Under the pieces are notes generated by a model that did not search any database, was not told the origin of the DNA, and saw nothing but the letters and a program-made list of their open reading frames with translations. From CAIKZZ01 sp035524595 (GTDB lineage Bacteria > Pseudomonadota > Gammaproteobacteria > Steroidobacterales > Steroidobacteraceae), in contig DATKOP010000044.1 of the NCBI GenBank assembly GCA_035524595.1, positions 1 to 64,000 of the forward strand: a stretch of DNA of 64,000 bases, given 5' to 3'. Shown here piece by piece: positions 1 to 7,814 of the stretch. Within the stretch, counting starts at the first letter, position 1, and each line of letters starts with the position of its first letter. Position numbers and translations under genes: made by a program.

Positions 1-110
1 ACAACCGCTTCTCCGACCAGGTGAACCGCCTCGAGCTGCGGTTCGACACGTTCATGGAGGAGTTCTCGACCATCCTGCAGCGCCACGCGACCGCGCCGCG
101 GGCCGGCTGA
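1..110 (+). CDS. tolQ: TolQ, C-terminal end only (gene cut by window edge)
   Basis: The first complete codon is at base 3. The 35 visible residues end in a Phe/Arg-rich helix (NRFSDQVNRLELRF...FMEEFSTILQRH) and a stop at 108-110. This is the usual cytoplasmic tail of TolQ, the inner-membrane proton-channel subunit of the Tol-Pal envelope-constriction machine. Identity rests on this short tail plus the immediately following tolR, tolA, tolB and pal. The tolR start lies 3 nt after this stop, so both belong to one operon. No membrane segment is visible in the fragment. Confidence 0.8.
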   Translation, partial: NRFSDQVNRLELRFDTFMEEFSTILQRHATAPRAG

Positions 111-113
111 GCG

Positions 114-560
<447 letters not shown>

Positions 561-567
561 GCCGGCG

Positions 568-1434
568 ATGAACGCCTTCCTGCGCGAGCACGCGGTCCCG
601 CTGGTCGGCTCGACGCTGCTGCACGCGCTGGTCGCGGTCGCGGCGCTGACCGCGGCCTGGTTCGCCATCACGCCGAAGATCACCGTACCGGCCGCGATCG
701 AGGCCTACATCGCGGCGCCGCCCGCGGCACGGCCGCAAGCCGCGCCGGCGCCGCCGCCACCCGAGCAGACCGTGCCCGAGCCGCCGCGCCCGGACCCGGC
801 CGAGGCCGCGGAGGCGGAGCAGGCCGCGGCGCGGGCGCGCGACGAGGCGGCGCTCGCGACGCAGCGCGACGAGGCGCTGAAGCGCGAGCGCGAGGCGGAG
901 CTCAGCGCCCTGGTCGCCGCCCGCGACAAGGCCCGCGAGGCCGATGCCCGCCGCAAGGCCGACGCCGCCGCCGAGGCGCGCCGGCGCAGCGAAGCCGACG
1001 CCGCGCGCCGGCGCGCCCAGGCCGAGGAGGCGAAGCGCGCCGCGGCCCTCGCCGAGAAGCGCAAGGCGGACGCCGAGGCGCAGCAGCGCGCCGCGCGCGA
1101 GTCCGACCTCGCGCGCCAGCTGGCCGCCGAGGAGCAGCGCGAGGGGGCGGTGAGCGCCGGCCTGCAGGCGCGCTACGCCGCCGCGATCCGCGCCAGCATC
1201 GAGCGCAACTGGAACCGGCCGCCGACCGCCAAGCCCGGCCTGCGCTGCACCGTCAACGTGACCCAGCTGCCGGGCGGCACGGTCACGAGCGTCAAGCTCG
1301 GCAGCTGCAACGGCGATGCCGCCGTGCAGGAGTCGATCCGCAGCGCGGTGCTGCGCGCCTCGCCGCTGCCGGCGCCGCCGGATCCCAGCCTCTTCGAACG
1401 CAACCTCCAGCTCGAGTTCACCCCCCATGACTGA
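568..1434 (+). CDS. tolA: TolA, periplasm-spanning Tol-Pal linker
   Basis: 288 residues. A single N-terminal membrane helix (about 12-34) is followed by a Pro-rich stretch (about 50-72). Then comes a long Ala/Glu/Lys/Arg-rich segment (about 73-200) expected to form the periplasm-spanning helix. The compact TonB-like C-terminal domain starts around 'YAAAIRASIERNWNRP' and contains two cysteines ('LRCTVNV', 'LGSCNGD') typical of TolA domain III. It links the TolQR motor to TolB/Pal at the outer membrane. The start lies 7 nt after tolR, and the 3' end overlaps tolB by 8 nt. The biased helix generates many spurious ORFs in other frames. Confidence 0.93.
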   Translation: MNAFLREHAVPLVGSTLLHALVAVAALTAAWFAITPKITVPAAIEAYIAAPPAARPQAAPAPPPPEQTVPEPPRPDPAEAAEAEQAAARARDEAALATQRDEALKREREAELSALVAARDKAREADARRKADAAAEARRRSEADAARRRAQAEEAKRAAALAEKRKADAEAQQRAARESDLARQLAAEEQREGAVSAGLQARYAAAIRASIERNWNRPPTAKPGLRCTVNVTQLPGGTVTSVKLGSCNGDAAVQESIRSAVLRASPLPAPPDPSLFERNLQLEFTPHD

Positions 1435-2734
1435 CCTTCGTCGCCTGCTCACCGTGCTCGCCCTGCTGGCCGCGGTCGCGGCCGCCGCGCCCGCGCGCGC
1501 GCAGCTCACGGTGCAGATCACGCGCGGCGTCACGACGCCGATCCCGGTGGCGGTGGTGCCCTTCGGCGGCGCGGGCCCCCTGCCGGTCGACGTCGCGCAG
1601 GTGGTCGGCGCCGACCTCGAGCGCAGCGGGCGCTTCCAGGCGCTGCCGCGCGCCTCGATGCTGCAGAAGCCCACCCGCGCCGGCGAGCTCGACCTCGCCC
1701 AGTGGCGCCTGCTCAAGACCGACTTCGTCGTCATCGGCCGGGTCGTGCCGGAGGCGGACCACCTCGCGGTCGAGTTCGAGCTCTACAACGCCGTCACCGG
1801 CGAGCGGCTGCTCGGCTACAGCCTGCCGGCCCAGTCGGCGGCGCTGCGCCTCGTCGCGCACCGCGCCGCCGACATGATCTACGAGAAGATCCTCGGCGTG
1901 CCGGGCGCGTTCGCGACGCGGATCGCCTACGTCTCGCTCGAGGGCAGCGGCGCGACCCGCCACTGGCGGCTGGTGGTGGCGGACGCCGACGGCGAGAACC
2001 CGAAGACGATCGTCGACTCGCCCGAGCCGATCATGTCGCCGGCCTGGTCGCCGGACGGGGCGCGGCTCGCGTACGTGTCGTTCGAGGGACGGATGTCGGC
2101 CGTCTACGTGCAGTCGCTCGCCGCCGGCAGCCGCGAACGGATCTCGGCGCGCACCGGCATCAACGGCGCGCCGGCCTGGTCGCCCGACGGCAAGCGCCTC
2201 GCGCTCGCGCTGTCGCAGCCGGACGGCAACGTCGACGTGTTCGTGCTCGAGCTCGCGACGCGTGCGCTGCTGCGCGTCACCGACGACCCGGCGATCGACA
2301 CCGAGCCCTGCTGGGCGCCGGACGGCAAGAGCCTGTACTTCACCTCCGACCGCGCCGGCCGGCCGCAGATCTACCGCATCACGCTCGCCCAGGGCGAGCG
2401 CCCCAAGCGCATCACCTTCGAGGGGGCCTACAACGCGCGGCCGCGGGTCTCGCCGGACGGCACGCAGCTCGCGGTCGTGACGCTCGACCAAGGGGTGTAC
2501 CGGATCGGCGCGGTCGAGGTCGCCTCCGGCCGCTCGCGCGTGCTCTCCTCGGGCCGTCTCGACGAGGGACCGTCGTTCGCGCCGAACGGCCAGACGGTGA
2601 TCTTCGCGGCGCGCGAGGGCGGCCGCGGCGTGCTCGCGACGGTCGCGATCGACGGCAGCGTCACGAGCCGGATCAGCTCGGCGACGGGCGACGTGCGCGA
2701 GCCCGCGTGGTCGCCGCGGGACGGCACGCCCTGA
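1427..2734 (+). CDS. tolB: TolB, periplasmic beta-propeller of Tol-Pal
   Basis: 435 residues from ATG 1427, which lies inside the last codons of tolA (8-nt overlap). An upstream in-frame start at 1316 would sit inside tolA and lack a signal peptide, so it was rejected. A Sec signal peptide (about 1-25, ending 'APARAQ') precedes the alpha/beta N-terminal domain (about 26-165). A six-bladed propeller follows, with repeated 'PAWSPDGARLAYVS'-type blades ('SPDGKRLALALS', 'APDGKSLYFTSDRAG'). TolB binds Pal and outer-membrane proteins and connects them to TolA. Canonical in length and position. Confidence 0.95.
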   Translation: MTDLRRLLTVLALLAAVAAAAPARAQLTVQITRGVTTPIPVAVVPFGGAGPLPVDVAQVVGADLERSGRFQALPRASMLQKPTRAGELDLAQWRLLKTDFVVIGRVVPEADHLAVEFELYNAVTGERLLGYSLPAQSAALRLVAHRAADMIYEKILGVPGAFATRIAYVSLEGSGATRHWRLVVADADGENPKTIVDSPEPIMSPAWSPDGARLAYVSFEGRMSAVYVQSLAAGSRERISARTGINGAPAWSPDGKRLALALSQPDGNVDVFVLELATRALLRVTDDPAIDTEPCWAPDGKSLYFTSDRAGRPQIYRITLAQGERPKRITFEGAYNARPRVSPDGTQLAVVTLDQGVYRIGAVEVASGRSRVLSSGRLDEGPSFAPNGQTVIFAAREGGRGVLATVAIDGSVTSRISSATGDVREPAWSPRDGTP

Positions 2735-2826
2735 GGCCGCGCCGGGGCGCACGCTGTGGCACAATGGCGATCGGGGCGGCGCGAAATAGAGTCCATTAAT
2801 CTCAAACCGTTTCATGGAGTTGGCGA

Positions 2827-3372
2827 ATGAACCGCATCTATAATCTCGCTCTGGCGCTGTGCCTTGCGCTGACCCTCGGCGCCTGCGCCGACAAGCCCGC
2901 GGCCCCGGCCGCGGCCACGAGCAGCGACGCGGTCGCGCCGACGGCCGGCACCACCGCCGGCGCCGGCACGAGCGACAGCGGCCAGGGCCGTGCGCTGCCG
3001 GGCCAGGGCGCGCAGGGCGCGGACGCCGCGCTGCTCGCCAAGACCACGATCTACTTCGACTTCGACAGCTCGGAGATCAAGCCGGAGTTCACGACGGTGA
3101 TCGCCGCGCACGGCAAGCGCCTCGCCTCCGACCGCGCGCTCAAGGTGCGCCTCGAGGGCAACACCGACGAGCGTGGCTCGGCGGAGTACAACGTCGCGCT
3201 CGGCGAGCGCCGCGCGCAGGCGGTGAAGCGGGCGCTGCTCCTGCAGGGCGCGACCGAAGGCCAGCTGACCACCGTCAGCTACGGCGAGGAGCGCCCGGTC
3301 GCCGATGGCCACGACGAGGCGGCCTGGGCGCAGAACCGGCGCGTCGAGATCGTCTACCTGAGCGGCCGCTGA
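2827..3372 (+). CDS. pal: Pal, peptidoglycan-associated lipoprotein
   Basis: 181 residues. Lipoprotein signal peptide with lipobox 'LGAC' (Cys20). An Ala/Thr/Gly-rich linker runs to about residue 70, followed by an OmpA-C domain containing 'YFDFDSSEIKPEF' and the peptidoglycan-binding loop 'GNTDERGSAEYN...LGERRA', with the conserved Asp and Arg. It anchors the outer membrane to peptidoglycan and partners TolB. A GGAG ribosome site lies 8 nt before the ATG. The 92-nt gap after tolB is the widest in this operon and holds a short AT-richer stretch around 2784-2812, so an internal promoter is possible but not demonstrated. Confidence 0.95.
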   Translation: MNRIYNLALALCLALTLGACADKPAAPAAATSSDAVAPTAGTTAGAGTSDSGQGRALPGQGAQGADAALLAKTTIYFDFDSSEIKPEFTTVIAAHGKRLASDRALKVRLEGNTDERGSAEYNVALGERRAQAVKRALLLQGATEGQLTTVSYGEERPVADGHDEAAWAQNRRVEIVYLSGR

Positions 3373-3377
3373 GCGCC

Positions 3378-4103
3378 GTGCGCCTCGCGCCGCTGCTGCC
3401 GGTCGTCGCGCTCGCCGCGGGCGCCTGCTCGCTGACGCGGCCCGAGGAGCAGCCGGCCTACGTCAAGGCGACCGCGGTCGAGAGCCGGGTCGACCGCATC
3501 GAGCACCAGAACGAGGCACTGCTCGATCTGCAGCGCCAGGTGGAGGCGCTGCAGGCGGAGGTGCGGCGGCTGCGCGGCGAGCTGGAAGAGACCGCGCACG
3601 AGGCGAAGTCGGCCAGGGACCAGCAGCGCGACCTCTATGCCGACGCCGACCGCCGGCTCGGCGCGCTCGAGGCGCGCGCGAGCGCGGCGCCGGCGGCAGC
3701 GCCGGCCGCGGCAGCCGCCAGCGACCGCGACGCCTACCAGGCGGCGCTCGAGCGTCTGAAGGGCAAGGACTACGCGGGCGCCGAGAAGGCGCTCGCCGAC
3801 TTCCTCGCCGGCTACCCGCAGAGCCCGCTGGTCGACAACGCCAAGTACTGGCTCGGCGAGACCTACTACGTCGAGAAGCGCTACGCCGATGCGGTCGCCG
3901 CCTTCAACCGCGTCGTGCAGGAGCATCCGGACTCGCGCAAGGTGCCGGACGCGCTGCTCAAGCTCGGCTACTCGCAGTACGAGCTCAAGCGCTACCGCGA
4001 GGCGCGCGAGGCGCTGTCGCGGGTGGTGCAGAAGTACGGCGACTCCGCCGCCGCCACCGAGGCCCGGGAGCGCCTGAAGCGCATGGACGCCGAGCACCAC
4101 TGA
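3378..4103 (+). CDS. cpoB: CpoB/YbgF, Tol-Pal associated TPR protein (predicted lipoprotein)
   Basis: 241 residues from GTG 3378, five nt after pal. The N-terminus has a lipobox 'AAGAC' (Cys17), so this copy looks like a lipoprotein, whereas the E. coli protein is soluble periplasmic. A coiled coil (about 35-85, 'RIEHQNEALLDLQRQVEAL') matches the CpoB trimerisation segment. It is followed by an Ala-rich linker and three TPRs (from about 118, with 'YWLGETYYVEKRYADAVAAF' typical of the family). CpoB coordinates peptidoglycan synthesis (PBP1B) with Tol-mediated outer-membrane constriction. The start was chosen for the signal peptide; the frame runs open further upstream through pal without meaning. 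Confidence 0.9.
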   Translation: MRLAPLLPVVALAAGACSLTRPEEQPAYVKATAVESRVDRIEHQNEALLDLQRQVEALQAEVRRLRGELEETAHEAKSARDQQRDLYADADRRLGALEARASAAPAAAPAAAAASDRDAYQAALERLKGKDYAGAEKALADFLAGYPQSPLVDNAKYWLGETYYVEKRYADAVAAFNRVVQEHPDSRKVPDALLKLGYSQYELKRYREAREALSRVVQKYGDSAAATEARERLKRMDAEHH

Positions 4104-4105
4104 CC

Positions 4106-4780
4106 ATGGCGGTCGCGGCGCGCGATGCGATCCCGGCCGGCGAGCGGCTGCGGATCACGGAGGTGTTCCACTCGCTGCAGGGCGAGGCGGACACCGCGGG
4201 CCTGCCGACCGTGTTCGTGCGCCTCACCGGCTGCCCGCTGCGCTGCCGCTACTGCGACACCGAGTACGCCTTCTACGGCGGCGAGTGGTGGTCGATCGAC
4301 GCGGTGCTGGAGCGGGTCGCCGGCTTCGATGCCGACTACGTCTGCGTCACCGGCGGCGAACCGCTCGCGCAGCCGAACGCGCAGACGCTCCTCAAGCGGC
4401 TCTGCGACCGGGGCTGGCGGGTGTCGCTCGAGACGAGCGGCGCGCTCGACGCGCGGCTCGTGGATCCGCGCGTGGTGCGCGTGCTCGACGTCAAGACGCC
4501 GGGCTCGGGCGAGCAGGCGCGCAACTTCCTGCCGAACTTCGAGGCGGTGCGCCGCGAGGACCTGGTGAAGTTCGTGATCACGAGCCGCGCCGACTATGAA
4601 TGGTCGCGCGAGTTCGTCGCCCAGCACGGGCTCGCGGCGCGCACCCAGGTGCTGTTCTCGCCGAGCCACGGCGAGCTCGAGCCGGCCGCGCTCGCCGAGT
4701 GGATCCTCGCAGACCGGCTGCGGGTGCGCCTGCAGCTGCAGCTGCACAAGCTGCTGTGGGGCGGGGAGCCCGGGCGGTGA
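4106..4780 (+). CDS. queE: QueE, 7-carboxy-7-deazaguanine synthase (radical SAM)
   Basis: 224 residues. It converts 6-carboxy-tetrahydropterin to 7-carboxy-7-deazaguanine in the queuosine/preQ0 pathway. Seen: the QueE N-terminal 'ITEVFHSLQGEADTAGLPT', the cluster motif 'CPLRCRYCDTEYAF' (CxxxCxxC, binding 4Fe-4S and SAM), 'CVTGGEPLAQPN' and a C-terminal 'RLQLQLHKLLWG'. The start is 2 nt after cpoB; the stop overlaps the GTG start of queC (GTGA). Linkage of tol-pal with queE-queC is common in gammaproteobacteria. Confidence 0.95.
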   Translation: MAVAARDAIPAGERLRITEVFHSLQGEADTAGLPTVFVRLTGCPLRCRYCDTEYAFYGGEWWSIDAVLERVAGFDADYVCVTGGEPLAQPNAQTLLKRLCDRGWRVSLETSGALDARLVDPRVVRVLDVKTPGSGEQARNFLPNFEAVRREDLVKFVITSRADYEWSREFVAQHGLAARTQVLFSPSHGELEPAALAEWILADRLRVRLQLQLHKLLWGGEPGR

Positions 4781-5460
4781 GCGCCGCGCGCGCGGTCGTG
4801 CTCGTCTCCGGCGGGCTCGACTCCGCCACCGTGCTCGCGATCGCGCGCGCCGCCGGACGCGACTGCTATGCGCTCAGCTTCGACTACGGCCAGCGCCACC
4901 GCATCGAGCTCGCCGCGGCGGCGCGCGTCGCCGCGGCGCTCGGCGCGCGCGAGCACCGCACGATGCGCATCGACTTCGCCGGCATCGGCGGCTCGGCGCT
5001 CACCGATCGCTCGATCGCGGTGCCGGAGACGGCCTCGGCCGGCATCCCGGTCACCTACGTGCCGGCGCGCAACACGGTCTTCCTCGCGCTCGCGCTCGGC
5101 TGGGCGGAGGTGCTCGGCGCCGCCGAGATCCACGTCGGCGTCAACGCGGTCGACTACTCGGGCTACCCGGACTGCCGGCCGGAGTTCATCGCCGCGTTCG
5201 AGCGCCTCGCGCGGCTCGCGACCCGGGCGGGCGTCGAGGGCGGCGCGCTCGAGATCTGCGCGCCGCTGATCGGGCTGTCGAAGGCCGGCATCATCGCCCG
5301 CGGCGTCGAGCTCGGGGTCGACTACGGCCTGACGATCTCCTGCTACCAGCCGGACGAGAGCGGCCGCGCCTGCGGCCGCTGCGATTCGTGCCGGCTCAGG
5401 CGCGCGGGCTTCGCCGCCGCCGGGATCGCGGATCCGACCGTCTACCAGCCGGGCCGGTAG
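4777..5460 (+). CDS. queC: QueC, 7-cyano-7-deazaguanine (preQ0) synthase
   Basis: 227 residues from GTG 4777 (4-nt overlap with queE). ATP-dependent conversion of 7-carboxy-7-deazaguanine to preQ0, the next step after QueE. The PP-loop 'VLVSGGLDSATVLAIA' binds ATP. 'FDYGQRHRIEL' and 'VPARNTVFLALALGWAEVLG' are family signatures. The C-terminal zinc cysteines are present ('SCYQPDESGRACGRCDSC'). Length is canonical. The operon appears to end here: the tRNA-Lys gene starts 62 nt later, with no clear intrinsic terminator between. Confidence 0.95.
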   Translation: MSAARAVVLVSGGLDSATVLAIARAAGRDCYALSFDYGQRHRIELAAAARVAAALGAREHRTMRIDFAGIGGSALTDRSIAVPETASAGIPVTYVPARNTVFLALALGWAEVLGAAEIHVGVNAVDYSGYPDCRPEFIAAFERLARLATRAGVEGGALEICAPLIGLSKAGIIARGVELGVDYGLTISCYQPDESGRACGRCDSCRLRRAGFAAAGIADPTVYQPGR

Positions 5461-5522
5461 CGGCCGCGGGCGCCGCCGCTCCGGCCGGCTGCGCCCCTGC
5501 TAGAATCCGCGCCCCGCCCGTC

Positions 5523-5597
5523 GGGCCGTTAGCTCAGCGGTAGAGCAGCTGGCTTTTAACCAGTTGGTCGCTGGTTCGATCCCAGCACGGCCCACCA
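5523..5597 (+). tRNA. tRNA-Lys (anticodon UUU), CCA encoded
   Basis: 75-nt cloverleaf. The acceptor stem GGGCCGT (5523-5529) pairs with ACGGCCC (5587-5593), with discriminator A at 5594 and CCA encoded at 5595-5597. The D arm is GCTC/GAGC. The anticodon stem GCTGG/CCAGT encloses loop CTTTTAA, giving anticodon TTT (Lys). The T arm GCTGG-TTCGATC-CCAGC is perfect. No integrase or duplicated 3' end is seen nearby, so it does not look like an occupied attachment site. Confidence 0.97.
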
Positions 5598-5955
5598 ATT
5601 CCAGACGCCGACCGCGCGCGCGAGCGCAGGCCGCGGTTCCGCTCGCGCGCTGCGCGCCGCGCCACCCAGGCCTGCGGCGGCGCGACGCGCATCGGAGCCG
5701 GGGCGCTGCGGTCGTCGGGGCGGCCGTGGCGTGGAGGCGGGCGCGGCCCGAGTCGACTGCCGGCGGGCGGGGCGGGCGCCCGCTGGCATTTTCCATAATG
5801 CGGCGTGACCGGGTGCGGGCGTCGAACGCAGACAACCGCTTAGAGATGCTTCTTCGGGTGCGACGTGGCCCGGCCGGCTGCCGTTTCGCACCCGGCGCGG
5901 CGGCAGTTTGCCTTCAGGCCCCGGGTGCCGCGGCCGATAACGATCGTGTTGTGGG
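5598..5955. other. Intergenic, no gene recognised
   Basis: 358 nt between tRNA-Lys and the HDOD gene. ORFs crossing it are Arg/Ala-rich GC artefacts. Two AT-richer islands (about 5787-5800, with CATAAT at 5793-5799, and about 5935-5952) may hold the promoter of the HDOD gene, but no convincing -35/-10 pair or operator was found. No T-rich terminator follows the tRNA. Confidence 0.5.
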
Positions 5956-6864
5956 ATGCGGCGGCGACCGACCCTGATGAGCTCAGAACGAGAGGCGGAC
6001 GGGGAGCAGGCGGGAGCGCGGCCGTCGTCGCCCGAGGAGTTCCTGCGTGGGCTCGCCGCCGAGATCGCGACCGGCGAGGTGCGGCTGCCGTCCTTCCCGG
6101 ACGTCGCGACGCGCGTGCAGCGCGTGCTCGAGGACGAGCGCGCGACGCCGCTGCAGGTCGCGAAGGTGGTCGGCGCCGACGCCGCGCTCGCCGCGCGGAT
6201 CCTCAGGCTCGCGAATTCCTCGTTCCTGAACCCGAGCGGCAGGCCGGTCTCCGACCTGCAGCAGGCGGTGCACCGGCTCGGCCACCAGCTGGTGCGCTGC
6301 ACGGCGGTGTCGTTCGCGCTCAAGGAAATGGAGCTCGGCGGCAGCGAGGCGGAGCTGCGACCGCTGCTGCAGGAGCTGTGGCGCAAGGGCACGCTGGTGG
6401 CCTCGATCGCCTACGTGCTCGCGCGCGAGACGCGCGCCGCGAATCCCGACGAGGCGCTGGTGACGGGGCTCTTGCACAACGTCGGCCAGCTCTACCTGGC
6501 GGTGCGCCGCCACGCGACGCGGGCGCGCTTCGCCGCCGGCGACGGCTGGGACAGCGCCGTCGAGCACTGGCATCCGCGGCTCGGCAGCGAGATCCTCGCG
6601 CGCTGGCGCTTCGCGCCGGCGGTCGTCGCGGCCGTGGCCGGGCAGCATGCGGCGCAGCCGGCGGACCGAGCCGGCGCCCTCGGCGACGTGCTCATCGTCG
6701 CGATCTCGCTCGTGCCGTGCGTGTTCTATCGCTCGCTGCTCGACGAGGCGGTCACGGGGGTCGCGCCGTTCGCGCGCCTCAAGCTCGACGCCGCGGCGTG
6801 CCAGCAGCTGCTGACCGCGACCGCCCGCCAGATCCGGGCGCTGCGCGACGCGCTCGCCGGGTGA
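5956..6864 (+). CDS. HDOD-domain signalling protein
   Basis: 302 residues from ATG 5956; a second in-frame ATG at 5977 ('MSSEREADG') is equally possible because neither has a strong ribosome site. After a polar N-terminus comes an HDOD domain (about 35-235), marked by 'LPSFPDVATRVQRVL', 'VVGADAALAARILRLANSSF', 'AVHRLGHQLVRCTAVSFAL' and 'TGLLHNVGQLYL'. HDOD proteins resemble HD phosphohydrolases but usually lack their metal ligands and act as signalling scaffolds linked to c-di-GMP, stress or motility. It is monocistronic, convergent with the next gene. Exact role unknown. Confidence 0.85.
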   Translation: MRRRPTLMSSEREADGEQAGARPSSPEEFLRGLAAEIATGEVRLPSFPDVATRVQRVLEDERATPLQVAKVVGADAALAARILRLANSSFLNPSGRPVSDLQQAVHRLGHQLVRCTAVSFALKEMELGGSEAELRPLLQELWRKGTLVASIAYVLARETRAANPDEALVTGLLHNVGQLYLAVRRHATRARFAAGDGWDSAVEHWHPRLGSEILARWRFAPAVVAAVAGQHAAQPADRAGALGDVLIVAISLVPCVFYRSLLDEAVTGVAPFARLKLDAAACQQLLTATARQIRALRDALAG

Positions 6865-6924
6865 GGCGCGGTGCCGGCGGCGCCCGCAAGCGCCGCCTGC
6901 CCCGCGACGAGCGCCCGGGCCCGC

Positions 6925-7428
6925 TCAGTTGATCCGCACCATCGCCGCGCGCTCGGCCTCGGTCGCCTGCGAGGCGAGGATCACCAGCAGTCCGTTGCCG
7001 TCGCGGACCACCCGCGCCTGCGAGTCGCTCAGCGTCTGCTCGATCTTCTCCGGCACCAGGTTGTACATCGCGCCCGTCAGCGGATCGACGACCAGCATGC
7101 CGAGCAGCCCGCCGATCACGAGGTTGCCGAAGTACCAGGCGCTCAGCGTGGAGTCGAGCTTGACCTCCGCCGAGGAGTGGCCGGGCATCTCGAACACCAT
7201 GCGGTAGTTCTGCGCCTTGAAGTAGCCGGCCCGGGTCGAGAGCCTCGCGACGAACGGCGTGGTATCGGTCAGCACCACCTTGTTGGATCGGTCGTAGACG
7301 GTGACCTTGGCGCCGGGCGGCGTGGACGCGACCGGAATCGACCGCGGCCCGCTGTGAACGATGGTCGCGCAGCCCGTGACCGCGCCCGAGGCGCCCAGTA
7401 CTGTCAGCAGTGCAAGTTCTCTTAGCAT
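6925..7428 (-). CDS. Predicted lipoprotein, PEGA-like surface protein
   Basis: 167 residues from ATG 7428. The longer open frame upstream encodes Arg/Ala-rich sequence and was rejected. The signal peptide ends in lipobox 'VTGC' (Cys20). A segment 'VASTPPGAKVTVYD...TPFVARLSTRAGYF' looks like a PEGA-type beta domain. A hydrophobic glycine-rich stretch follows ('YFGNLVIGGLLGMLVVDPLTG'), resembling the C-terminal part of other small PEGA-like lipoproteins. Function unknown. A run of G about 8-13 nt before the start could serve as ribosome site. It is divergent from the voltage-sensor phosphatase gene. Confidence 0.75.
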   Translation of the reverse strand: MLRELALLTVLGASGAVTGCATIVHSGPRSIPVASTPPGAKVTVYDRSNKVVLTDTTPFVARLSTRAGYFKAQNYRMVFEMPGHSSAEVKLDSTLSAWYFGNLVIGGLLGMLVVDPLTGAMYNLVPEKIEQTLSDSQARVVRDGNGLLVILASQATEAERAAMVRIN

Positions 7429-7814
7429 CGCAGCGTCCCCCCAGTTGCGGTTGATGGTGGCTTCCGGCCACCGGCGTGCCCGCCGGCGCTCGGCGGCATT
7501 CCCCGGTGCGCGGCCCGCGGCCCGCGCGGCGCCGTGAATGCATGGCGCGACTCTTCCAGTGGCCCGCGGCCGTCGCCAGCGGGCGGCGCTTGGGCCCCTA
7601 TAAGCGCCGCGCGCCCCGCCGCGCACGCGCCGCGCCGCGACGATCGCCGTTGAAGCTCGTTGGCCATGCAGATACAGAGCGGCCGGCGCCGGCTTCGGGT
7701 ACCGCGCGGGGCGCGGACCGGGCCGCGCCGGCCCTCGGTTGCGATCGTGGCGGCCTTCCCCGAAGATGCGGCTGCGACGCCCGCACGCGCGGTCGCTGCC
7801 CGAGGAGGCTCTCT
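7429..7814. other. Divergent intergenic region upstream of the phosphatase operon
   Basis: 386 nt between the lipoprotein gene (minus) and the phosphatase gene (plus). One weak sigma70-like candidate for the plus strand: TTGAAG (7650-7655), 17 nt, TACAGA (7673-7678), leaving a leader of about 130 nt. It matches only part of each consensus. The ECF-type motif found before the sigma factor (10307-10336) is not present here. A strong Shine-Dalgarno GAGGAGG sits at 7802-7808. Confidence 0.4.

Noticed and set aside
5523..5597. tRNA-Lys as a genomic-island attachment site
   Set aside because: No integrase, no repeated tRNA 3' end and no change in composition downstream; housekeeping-style genes continue on both sides.
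5784..5802. TGGCAT...TGC as a possible second sigma-54 site
   Set aside because: The distance between the GG and GC elements is three bases too long.
6876..6897. GGCGGCG...CGCCGCC hairpin between the HDOD and lipoprotein genes as terminator
   Set aside because: Seven GC pairs without T-tract are expected often by chance in this genome.
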